NCBI RefSeq assembly: GCF_000237925.1
Contig: NC_031502.1
Span: forward strand, 20,768,909 to 20,832,908
Direction: 5' to 3'
Origin: Schistosoma mansoni
Lineage: Eukaryota > Platyhelminthes > Trematoda > Strigeidida > Schistosomatidae
Length of the DNA stretch: 64,000 nt
Made by a program: the position numbers and the translations under genes. Under the pieces are notes generated by a model. That model was not told the origin of the DNA. It did no database searches and saw only the letters and a list, made by a program, of their open reading frames with translations. This document shows positions 11,301-22,249 of this stretch, piece after piece. Within the stretch, counting starts at the first letter, position 1. Each line of letters begins with the position of its first letter.

Positions 11301-11536
11301 AAAGTAGAACCTTTGAAACGTCTCTCGTTTATTATTTTTTATTTCTATTCATCTTAATATCTGAAGTTTGCTTATGTTCAAATTTATGATAATTACTATT
11401 ATTATTGGTCCCTCGAAACATCAGACACTCTTTTTGTCCCTTCTTTTCCTCCCAAACATCCAAAGTCTATAACTAAAAACAAATTGACTTATATTGTTAA
11501 TAAATAAACTAACTTCTCAGATTCACTTTATTTTCA

Positions 11537-11568
<32 letters not shown>

Positions 11569-12159
11569 CACATAGAAACTTATATTTGTCTATCCTCTCA
11601 ATTAATTATGACATTTATATCATCATTCTAGATTATTATTATTATTACACAAGAGTTTATAGTAGTATCAAGTTTTACTCAGTATCCCATTACATAAATT
11701 TACGTAAATTTACCCAAGTGGACTAAAATAATTTCTTAATTACTGGTTTACTTCAGTTTTCGATATTATCATGCTGGAACCCTACCACTAGATTTTCGTC
11801 ATTTTTCTTTTAGAATTCACTTTTCTTCTTTTCCTTCTAAATAAATATTCTTTTTTAGGTAACCGAAGTTTGTAATTAAGACAATATCCTATGTTATACT
11901 CAAGTTAACTTCTCAGACTCGGCTTACCTTCACTATGTATATATGACTCATACACATTGATATCTGATTATCCTTTGCATGTAATTGGGACTTTCATAGC
12001 ATCACTCCAAATCATTACTGCATAAACACTTGTTCTGTCATCATATCTTACTGCAGTAGTAAGTTGTAATAATAAGCTGTAAAGTCTAGTCTAAATAGAT
12101 TCATATAAATTTGAATGAGTGTTGATTGTTAGCCTCCTAAGGAATTAACAGTCTACGAA
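11301..12159. repeat. AT-rich intergenic with (TA)n microsatellite
   Basis: Contains about 14 TA units near 11540-11567 and short ATT runs near 11395-11405 and 11633-11646. No gene or mobile element was recognised. Confidence 0.6.
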
Positions 12160-12164
12160 TTCTC

Positions 12165-12450
12165 ATAGAACTCCGCCTGTAGCTCTTTTATATTTACTGC
12201 TGGTCCCAAAGTGCATCAAGAGACAAGCCTTAACTTGAAATCCGATAGGGAAGCTGAAAAAAAGGAAGACCAGAGAAAACATCACACCACGGAACTGAAG
12301 CAGATATGAAAAGGAAGAGTAACAAGTGGAAAGAACTGGTAGGATTGCCCAGGACAGGGTTGGATGGAGAATACTAGTGGTTGGCCTATGCTCCTCCGTG
12401 AGGGGTAACAGATTTAAGAAGAAGATAAGAATTCTTATGGCCGACAAGAA
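12165..12450 (+). mobile_element. Internally deleted family-2 RTE (5' UTR fused to 3' end)
   Basis: The first about 45 bp (AACTCCGCCTGTAGCTCTTT, then TACTGCTGGTCCC) match the 5' UTR of the family-2 RTE element at 42605-42645. They are joined directly to about 220 bp of that family's 3' coding end, where the motif AQDRVGWRILVVGLCSS can be read after frameshifts. Everything between (endonuclease and reverse transcriptase) is missing. It resembles a non-autonomous deletion derivative. Confidence 0.7.
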
Positions 12451-15400
12451 TGACCAGAGTAAAGGCGTGATCTTAAGTTATTAGTTAACATGCAGACGCT
12501 ACAATTTGTGATTCATGGTATTCGACTTCCTTCTCACGTCTATTTAGTTTGTGTGAGTCATTAAAATTCTTGACCCTAGTGAAGTTTATGTCAAGAATTT
12601 CAATCTTCAGAATATGAGGAAAATACTTTATCTCTGAACATGCTTAGGTAGCGTGGCCTGATCAATCTGCGAGGCAGAAAAGATTTCCTAATTCCTCTCA
12701 AAGTGAAGATAACAATGAACCACTGAGTAACAAGTGATACGAACAAATATTTAATGAATTTTCAGGTGTGCGACCGAAATTTGATCCACGTGTAGACTTG
12801 CCCAGACGTCTGTGGACCCAAATTCCTGAAATGATTTATGGTTCACTTCCTCGTATCATTAGACTATTTGGTCGAGCCTGCTTCCTCTGCTTGATACTAG
12901 GCCTTCTAGAGGGAATCTTCGACAAAATTGCTCTGAGCCCCTCTTCCTGGCCGTTCTCCAGTAGTATTAATGGTCTCGAAACATGCGTTCAATTCTCACC
13001 ACTAATAATGCCAACATTGACCTTGCTTCGTTCGGTTTCATCTGCTCGACACCCGTCGTGTGTCTTTAACAAGGACATTTTTTTGCAAATGCCGGTGTGA
13101 TTTTTCACACAAACCGAGAAACAATCATCCTGAAAATGATTCGAATCTTTCAGCATCGTAATTTAGGACACAGTCAATATGACGTTGTTTGGGAATTTTT
13201 TGATTCGATCTGTTGTTGGATAAACAAACTTAGATCGCATCGGGGTCTGGTCTCCTATAAGCTAGTTTTGTCTGGGTCAGGTGATTTATGGCGTTCGAAT
13301 TCTACTACCGTGTCGTCAACATCAGTCAATCATGTGGAGACTTACCATTCCGTGCATTTCATGAAGATAGGGCTTATCGGGGCGATTTAGGATAGCCATA
13401 AACAGGTCACTAATATAACCTTAGAACAAAGCACTTAGGGAGGATAAGCCAATGTATCTTGGACCGAAGGAGCCTTATTGAGGAAGAATCCCTGGCAACG
13501 ATTAAGGCTGCAGTCGAGATTGGCTCCGCTGTTAAAAATCTGGTATCCATAAGGCCGGGAGACTGTAGCATAGGCTAAGGAGTACATTGTAATGATTAAG
13601 GTTTTTAATGTTTGTTTAAATTTGTTTGCCTTATATGTTTGTCGAAGGTTCTGTCATTAGCACCCTAGAATATGGCAGTCGAGGAAGAAAAGGGGACCTC
13701 ATGGAATTTCGTGTTCAGAATATTAACGTAATTGAGGCAATGGAACTATCGACATTAGTTTTTCTGTTCCAAATCCCATTATAGGGTGTTCGTAACCTCA
13801 CCTTGGTTGGGCTGGTTCATGTCCGAATTCTTTTGGCTAGTACTTACACATGAATCAAAAGACAGCGAGGAGAATGAAAGTTGTAATTTACGTTGTTAAT
13901 ATATGGACTTTCTGTACACTTGGACGATTCATATGCTGTGCGTGTAATTATGACCAGAATTTGTCAGTATTAGAATGACGTCCTACGGAGTCATATATTG
14001 TTTTTTGGTCTCAACGATTGAAAGATAGGTAAGTGAACAACATTTTAGGCAGTGGATGTTTGTTGCCAGTGTACCAATAATAAGGGAGTGTTGGTCACGA
14101 TTGTGTTATTGATGGTGTGCGCATCAACTTTACTACTAAATAAAAATTACTCACTGGGTAAATGTTTAAAAATTGGAACAACAACACGAGAAAAAGATTT
14201 GCGCAGTCATTTCATGTGCTACAGAGGCCAACCTTGTTCTCTGATCTAAAAATAAGGGAACGAATGAAGTGCACGTTATTCTCCATAACTCTCGGACTGC
14301 AGCCATCGACCCAGAACACTGATCAACAAACTATAGAAGTCAAGCTTATTTTGCAAAGAAAATTTGTTTTTGTTGTTTCCCAAAGGACTGGTGGAAATCA
14401 GATTTGATCAACCTCCTCGTATAAAGCCTCATAAATAGCAGTTGTGAAGAACTATACTTAAGCTTAAGGTTCCAGTCAACTGTGCATATTCATGGTTATA
14501 AAGGTAACTTGGAGGGACATAAGAATAGTTAGGAAATAGGAATACCAAGTCTGAACTGGGGTTCGTAGTTCTGAAAAATACCCAGATTCCCCCTGATGTT
14601 GTAGGGAATGAAATTCAACTGTCCAGAAACAATTAAGAACCAATAGTTGGAGGCTACCGACCACATCGACCGTAAGGCGTTGTCCAATACGAAGTAGGCG
14701 GCTTATAGACTTTCTGCTGGTGTTAATTCAATGAAAATGACACCATATGCTTAGGTGTGCTCCACTAACCGGCTCAACTAATAATGAACATAAATAAAAA
14801 GACTCCCGATTATATCTCTATTACTACATCAGACATTAGATCAAGAACACTTGGTTAGAGACTTTATTATACTTCAGGAATGATGACAGAAAATTCACGG
14901 GATAACTCAACAAACAGCTAAGTGAGATTAAAAGAAATGTACAATCGACTGAGTACATAAACACTGAAACGAGATAGAAGATGAGTAGAAAGCCATCAAG
15001 GATGGATTAATTTCTATCAAGAGACCAACTTATGATCGAGAACATCCATGTAAAAACACCTTTGGAAGATAGTGATGGTAAAATCCTAAATTCTTGGTAA
15101 TTATAATGGGCCTGGTCTGGAGGAAATTCAGCAACGAACCCTAGTTGAGTGTATCGAAAGAATCATTAAAGGACGAGGAATTCTGTATGGTAGCATAAAA
15201 GTTTGTACAAAGCAATGAACATGAGTGGTAATAAATGGATGACTACCTGTACCGGATAAGATACATATAACTGAACAATGCTTTCCATAGAAAATCTGGT
15301 TACTGGTACGACAACAAACTTGTAAGACCAATTACTGAGCGGTAAGTGATTAAAATGGAGGCTATGAATTAAATACCCTGCAATTAATAAAAAGGTTCCT

Positions 15401-18400
15401 GACAACCCAACAACAAATTACCGTTCAACAAACACAAAAATGTTACCGATGAAATGGCTCCAGAGTGGGCAGTCAACTGTTCAAAACAATTAACCTTCAT
15501 ATAACTTAGAGCAATGAATTGCTCACTGTGATATGAAAACTTGTGGATGACTCGTTTACAAATTAGTCCGCAATTAAGTTGAATGCCAAATACACTACAA
15601 TCGACTGTGTACATGGAGTTTCCTTAGGCTTGAAAACTGGCACGTACATGACTTCCGGAGTACATACTGGAGACTTATAGGTACTAATAGTTAACATACA
15701 GAATTCGATTACCGTTAATTATCATATTACTTCATCAGTGATAAGCACATTCAATTAAATTCCATGAAATACACCGGGAAAATGGTTGCGCAATACGGCG
15801 GCCACCGGAAATCAGAATGAAAAGTTAGGCAGAAGTGAAACAGTGGTCAAAACTTCAACATAAACAAAACATTGGCTGAAATTCAGGATCTGTAAACAAC
15901 GAAATAACAAAAACTCCAAACAAAGAGAAGAAAACACACATATGTATACAAACAGCAATACGAGAAAAGATGCACATCAAAGGAAGAACGCGCAAATAGT
16001 TATAGGAATCTCAGATCATCAACCTTGATGATGTCTGCCAAATGATAGGTAGCCTACTCTAGTCAGACGAGAGTGATGTGACCAATAGCTGGCTTCAAAG
16101 TCACACTTCACGGTCAGCACCCAACGAGGATTATCCCTTCATCGTATTAAAGTACTATGACTTCTTTGAATACCTACAGCACACAGGACGTTATTATGGA
16201 AATATATTGATAAGAATGAGTACAGAGAAGATAGCGAGACTACCACCGTATGCACCAGTTCATGGCACACAATTAACTGATGTGCGTCGGTACGAAATAC
16301 GTTGGGAGTAGTTGCGCTCCAGAGGTAGCCAAACTATTACTATGAATCCTTAGGGTATTGCCGAGCTGTAAAAAATGGAAAGAAGGTGGCCAAGCTATTG
16401 ATCAGTTTGTAGTCAGAGTTTCAAAAGCCGATGATTGCCGTTATAACTAATAAGGGTCGAAGACTACCGACCAATAGTGAAGGTGGCACGATGAGGTCTC
16501 TAAAAGATGATAAACAATGAGTGTTGCACGTTTGTTTGATAAGTCAACAGAAAAACATCGAAAAGAACATAAGAAACCAAGAGTGTCACTCTGAACTCAC
16601 GTCAACAATACCGGTGGAAAACACTGTCAGTGTTGGGATATAGACGACAATGTCTTTTTCAGTTTTCAGGAGATTCATTCGACTGCGTAAAGTGATGATT
16701 TGCGCGAGTTATAGTGTCGTCAGATCACTAAGTGAACTGAACAGATTTTAAATCGTCAAGTGGTTGAACGGCTCATTGATGAACCGAAATCATCTGTTAG
16801 ATAATAGCCTCGGGGAAACAATACTTCACAAAATAAATTACGACGTCAAAGTTTAATAACTACAATAGTTTGGACGTGTTATGACGTCACGCCAAAGTAA
16901 TATTGTCCTTGTGTATATTGACAGTTGCACTGAACGTTCGTTTGGGTATTGTTAGTGTAACAGTTGGGTGTGTGAATAAAAACATACACGAAGACTATGA
17001 TAGGGTTCGTGAAGAATTTCAGAGGTCTTTTAGATATTTTCCAAACTCGTATTGCATGTAAACAAACCGGATTAAAATGGCTCTCAGGTAGTAAGGAAGA
17101 CGAGCAATGATTTACCGTGTGAGATAACAGCAACTACAAAGTGTATGATAAACATAAGTGAAAACGGTAACCACCAATGTAACTAAAGTTTAGAGGGTTC
17201 AGATGACGTAACCATTTCGTAAAAGGCCGATGCAATGGGCTCGTTATCTAGCGTTAAGTAACATGTGACGAACGGTGATATGACAAAATATCTAGTTAGG
17301 ACATGGACTAAGATTGCTCCCGTACATACAATACGTTTTTCCACAGTATGTAGACTTACGAGTCATAAATATACATGATTTCGACTAAAACCTGACGGCA
17401 ATGACAGAAAATATGACTACTCTACGTGAAAGCAACTACAAAATTAGGTATCATAAACATAGTACAGCATTATATAACGCAATTACGAAACTCGCCTGGG
17501 TTACTCTCGCTTCCAAGTAGTGAGAATTCGAAGTAGACAGTAGTTTTAATTTGGATTATTTACGAGGTATTGTTGATTAAATTCTTGCATTAGCACAGTT
17601 TTGTAGACTGTATAAGTCCAAAATTAATTTAAACCAAATGAGTAGCATTACCTGACGAACAGTCTAAACGAGATCTAATATTGCATTAAATTTATAGTTC
17701 AAACTCGTCGTAAATTCCTAGCATTCGTATTCTCTGTTTGATCACGGAACTCAGCAATCGGAAATTAGGCAGACAGTGGTCAAATAAGTAAAACATTGTT
17801 AGTGATTGATATTGATTAAGCAGAAAGATGAATTTACAATCGACAGTTGATCTTGTATCGCCTACACAAGTGGATAAATTACAAATATATTCATTCATGT
17901 TGTTTTGTGAATATACCCACGAGTGGTTAACATTTTAACAGATATGTTACACAGGAGTATTTACATGCTGGTAATGCTTTTTAAAGAACCAAGATAGTTT
18001 ATTACAATCGTAGTTGATTGGTTAGTTCTATAAACATACATGGTGAGATTTTTTCACATGCTCAAACACGGGCAAACAAAGTGGATCATAGAACGATCAT
18101 GGTACGATTGTTCTTAACATTGCTTCAAACTAGATATTCCAGAAAGATGAGAATTCTCAGTGCCCTTGGTACAGCAGAAAAAATACTCGAACACGAGGAA
18201 GTATACTCAACCGGATCAATGGCTACAAGAATGATAGAAGTTAACAGTGTAGAACTACTGGGAGTCTATGGGGAAAATAACCTTGTAAGTTATTTCAAAA
18301 CATGACAACCCAATTATAAAGCCATCAGACAAGGGGTTATATATGGCTACTTTGTATCGCAATGATTCTGCTCCAGCCAAAGATGAAGGACAAATTAGCA

Positions 18401-19026
18401 CAAAAACCATCTTTCAGGAAACCTGATGAAATACTATTACTGCTACTTGAGTCGACTGATTTATCAATGGTTCGGCTAACTATATGAAAATACATTGTTA
18501 TATGTGATTCAAATAACCGGTCAACTACAACTGGTAAATACATCAAATTGCCGACAGTCAGTGTGAACTAGGCATTAAGTTCAGTGTCACTAGCACCAAT
18601 AGATCAACTACTTTCACCAACAAGTATATCTGAGTTATTATGTTACGATTCGGCTCCTTTTTGACAGATTCCGACAGTAGTTCGTTTCTAGGACCAAGAA
18701 ACAGAATCATAACCAGGGTAAAAAGCGACAAAATATGTTTTTTGATAGAATTGTTCGACAGAATACAAACCAATCCTTTCTAACTATATATGTTCATGGC
18801 TTGCTTGTACACTGACATGTATGTATGTCTCAGTAATATTTCACTTCTAATTACTTCCACAGACGTTCTCCTCGACTGGTTTCACAGTAAATAACAAGTA
18901 AACTGGTAGTGTCGAACTTTGTCCAACTACGGCTTACATAAGCACGTTAATGAGGTATTGGTTAGTGAAACAAATACACGCGGCGTTTAAACGTTTTGGC
19001 GGGGACCAGAAAATTCGCACGAAATC
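12451..19026. other. Unassigned 6.6 kb upstream of RPL28
   Basis: Several open frames of 60-110 codons exist (for example 12768-13100 and 13097-13390 on plus, 16078-16311 on plus, 18018-18305 on plus) but none shows a motif, family resemblance or repeat copy elsewhere in the window that I can support. Unlike the rest of the window it holds no recognisable retroelement ends or hammerheads. It may be promoter or intergenic sequence, introns of an unseen gene, or old decayed repeats. Confidence 0.5.
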
Positions 19027-19468
19027 ATGTCGAGTCACCTCGTTTGGGATCTAATTAAACACAACCATTGTTTCCTAATGAAACGTGGCCGCGAACGTTT
19101 TAGTCGTGATCCACTCAACTTAAAGGGAAAGAACTGCTTCAGGTATTGTGGTCTTGTTCACAAGAAGGCTATCGGGATCAAGGAGGAGAAATACGGAAAG
19201 GGTGTTGTAGTCATCACAAAGAATGTTGCGAAAGACCACAAACCAGCCAAAGCAGTTACACGAACAAAGTTTGTGCGTGGACGTAGACCCACCTTGAAAA
19301 AAATCAGGAACTTGACATGCAAGCAAAAGTACAGAAGAGAACTAAAGATGGTAAGCGTATTTATACTCTAAGTGCTGTTTCTTTCAGCTGGCTCTACGTC
19401 GAGCTAGTGCGTTGATGCTTAACATGAAGCCTGTCGCACAATCAGCCCCGAAAACCAAGAAGACATAG
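19027..19468 (+). CDS. RPL28: 60S ribosomal protein L28 (eL28), two exons
   Basis: Component of the large cytosolic ribosomal subunit. Exon 1 is 19027-19350 (108 codons, MSSHLVWDLIKHNHCFLMKR..., with LNLKGKNCFRYCGLVHKKA and GKGVVVITKN). Exon 2 is 19388-19468 (LALRRASALMLNMKP... to TAG), giving 134 residues, close to the 137 of the mammalian protein. The family hallmarks are the N-terminal S-x-HLxW, the LK-x-xNSFRYxGLxHxK-like block and the C-terminal RRAS-A block. The 37-bp intron 19351-19387 has GTAAGC at the donor and TTTCAG at the acceptor and falls in phase 0. Translation without splicing would end after six intron codons. An AATAAA signal lies 20 bp past the stop. No other gene is close, and I see no clear core promoter. 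Confidence 0.96.
19351..19387 (+). other. 37-bp intron of RPL28
   Basis: GT-AG intron with a pyrimidine-rich 3' end (GCTGTTTCTTTCAG). Introns of 30-40 bp are a known feature of 5'-proximal introns in schistosomes; here the tiny intron is the last one seen in the CDS. Confidence 0.93.
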
Positions 19469-19487
19469 GTTTTTATTGTCTTGGTAA

Positions 19488-19493
19488 AATAAA
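19488..19493 (+). terminator. Polyadenylation signal AATAAA of RPL28
   Basis: AATAAA begins 20 bp after the TAG of RPL28, a plausible distance to a cleavage site a little downstream. A second AATAAA occurs near 19678. Confidence 0.75.
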
Positions 19494-19499
19494 ATTTGT

Positions 19500-20629
19500 A
19501 AACACTTCATTGTACTATGACTATGCTGGGAATCGGTAATTAATTGGTCAATGCCTCCACGTTCTGTCGCTTGGTTGCTAAAATGGCAGTAACAAGGTAC
19601 TAAGTATGGTAGCTTGAAGTGCTTTTTGTGGCATATCGTATCTGTGGCCTACGAACGAATTCTATAAAATGTTTGTAAATAAAACTGAACGCACTCATAT
19701 AAACTAGTAATTTGTTCACATTTAGGTTCGGCTCTTTTAAGATTGAGTCTAAACACGTATTGTTATTTTAATATTTTTACCTAAGTTCTGTATTTCATTA
19801 GCATACCAAAATAACAGCTGCTTTTTATCATCTCAGGGTACTGTAATAATTGTGCACATAAGTAGTATTATAGTAGTGAGGAGACCGAATATGAGATTAG
19901 TCCAGCGATTAGAGTATTTCGGTACGTGTCGGAGCCTACATTCTGGATTTCTCTCTTACTATGGACCAGGGTCACGGAGTGATTTACGACAAGTTCAATG
20001 CAGCTTAAAAGCTTGTCCATATCTTTTGGAAGCACTTTCAAAATTTCACAAGAAACCTATGCAGTAACTGCAGGGTCCCGTCACACTTAGTTTTGTAACG
20101 TCGTCTGCGTACAACATAATTCCTGATTTTCGAGGTATAAATTGGTCATGTATATAATGCCTCATGAACCTGGCAATTCCAGAAGGTTATCGTCCAGATA
20201 TTTTGAGCGGCTTATCTAGTACAAGTTTCGAATAAGCTTTAAATGCGATCTCACTCATTTCCTTATTTGGAGTTTATAATAAGTATCGAACCACAAATCT
20301 ACGCAGACTGTTAGTGTTGTTTCGCATGATATTTCTCGGACGACGGAGGTTGTACCCAGTCAGTACCAGTTAGTTTGACTGACAGTGAACTGACATAGTG
20401 TGCAGCCATTTCTGACAAACTCAGAAGATATCTATCACTTTGCTTAACAAGCGACAGACTATTTGACCTATCTGAGCACATGTAGTTCATCTCGGCTCCT
20501 ACCGCAAACACAACATCGAGACGGATTATATAGCATGCGCGAAATAGGTTGAAGCTTAACAGAGATTTCATAACTATTTTGATGTATATTGAGGATGTGT
20601 CAATTCCTCGTAAGAAAAGGCATTTGGGG
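19500..20629. other. Intergenic, nothing recognised
   Basis: No supported gene. Minus-strand open frame 20311-20637 has no recognisable motif and overlaps the better candidate exon next to it. Confidence 0.4.
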
Positions 20630-20855
20630 CAGGACATGTGAACCAGCTAGAAGGATCCATTCACCAAACTGATTTACTTCGTAAAATTGGGCGGAACGAT
20701 ATATCTCACCTAGTCTTCCTACCGTATTAGGGTAATAGAGAAACTGTTTGTACTCTCCCAGGGTTTGCAGCTGTGCCACGACCAATTCCCAGTCGTTTGT
20801 TTTGGATAGTTTCTCATACATCCTCTTTAGATAGTTACGACCAATGATAAATGAC
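20630..20855 (-). CDS. Candidate exon of unknown protein
   Basis: A minus-strand open stretch with protein-like composition (FIIGRNYLKRMYEKLSK, then NDWELVVAQLQTL and YYPNTVGRLGEIYRSAQFYE). Immediately before it, at 20856-20857, is an AG after TTTCGTGT, a possible splice acceptor. Near its other end CTG|GTTCAC around 20640 could act as a donor. I do not recognise the family and cannot find matching flanking exons. It could equally be a chance open frame. Confidence 0.25.
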
Positions 20856-20887
20856 CTGACACGAAACACATCTCTCCGCTTACCCAC

Positions 20888-22249
20888 ACTCTATGTCTGG
20901 TATGCATTACTTTGACACTTTTACTCATTTAGCTTCGTTCCAAAATGTTGATGGGAGTGTTACTGACTTGTAGCAATACCTTTGTCATCCACTTAGCGTT
21001 AATCGTTAGGTCGTACTGGTTGGTTTTTGAGAAACGTAGTTAACACTGAGTCTAATGTGGTGCAAGTATTTAGAACGGTGACTGCTCCACACACGACCTA
21101 GCGAAACTAGCACTTGCCAGATCCATTGAATCCTTCGGTTTCGCACATAATACTACACTAATTTATTTCAGATCGTACTTCAGTGGTATAATCCATACAA
21201 AAATGAGTTGTTTCGTAGTATTGTGAACGGTTAGGGAACTAAATCTCTCATTTGAACATAGACATGCATGATCTTAAATGACAGCTTCCAAGTAATGACT
21301 CCAATTAGTGAACACACACAAAATAACCCTCCCGTCCTTAAACTTCTCATACTACAAACTTCCACTTCCAACGATTAGAATGACTATAAAACAACGTAGT
21401 GTAGAAGTTGGAGTTGCACACGACACTAAACACCTACTTACAACTCACTCGTTGGGAAGTTCTATCCCTTTATTTTCATTTGTTATTGAGGTTTCCTTTC
21501 AACTAGCGTCTGAATGCTTATGCACACAGGACGAACAACTGTGGTAGAATACTTCACATGAAACCAAACGAGTATTCGTGACATCAACGAGTCCCAGCTA
21601 TATTTCATTTCGAGATTACTCGCAACCTATAATCGTATCAAACATAACTTGAACAAAATACGATGCAAGGTAAATTACCTAAGCAAACAAAATCCATATA
21701 ACTCTATACTATCCACTAATTTAGGAACAAACATAAACGAATATAATCAGAAGTATTTCCAGTTCAGGATAAAGATTTCGGAGTTGTAGTACCCTCTCAA
21801 ATCGATGCTTTGGTCGTGAAACTTTCATTATCCACCTAGGCAACGTCAGAATATACTTCGAAATAATCATCATCTAGTTAAATGAACACAAAATACTGTT
21901 AACAATAAAGTTGACGTTAACATGCCTAGTCACACTATGAACAACAAGTCATCATATCCGAGTAGTTGGGGAAGTAGTTTCCGCAGAATGTGAAGTAGAT
22001 CTTTATGGAAACTAATTCTCCTTGTTTGTTTGAAACATCCTCATTACTTTCAACAAAATAAAGGCACAGTATGACTTGATGAAATACTTTAATGATTATA
22101 GTTATTAGAAAAATAGGTGTGCAAGTGAATGAATTAGAAGTTTAAACCCAAAAGGCCATGCAAGTATTATGTATGCTTATACCAATTAAACATGACAGTC
22201 TATCAAAAATAACAAATACTCAAGTTGATAATAGAAACTATCAATATTA
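20888..22249. other. Intergenic between RPL28 side and ASTE1-like gene 3' end
   Basis: AT-rich, no supported coding region or mobile element. It includes whatever 3' UTR the ASTE1-like gene has. On the minus strand the first clear AATAAA is about 770 bp past the stop, so the end of the transcript is uncertain. Confidence 0.45.

Noticed and set aside
12768-13390. 110- and 97-codon open frames possibly forming a gene
   Set aside because: Low-complexity hydrophobic translation with no family resemblance and no supportive splice sites; listed only as unassigned sequence.
16078-16311. Small gene of 77 codons
   Set aside because: No recognisable domain and only one open frame of chance length.
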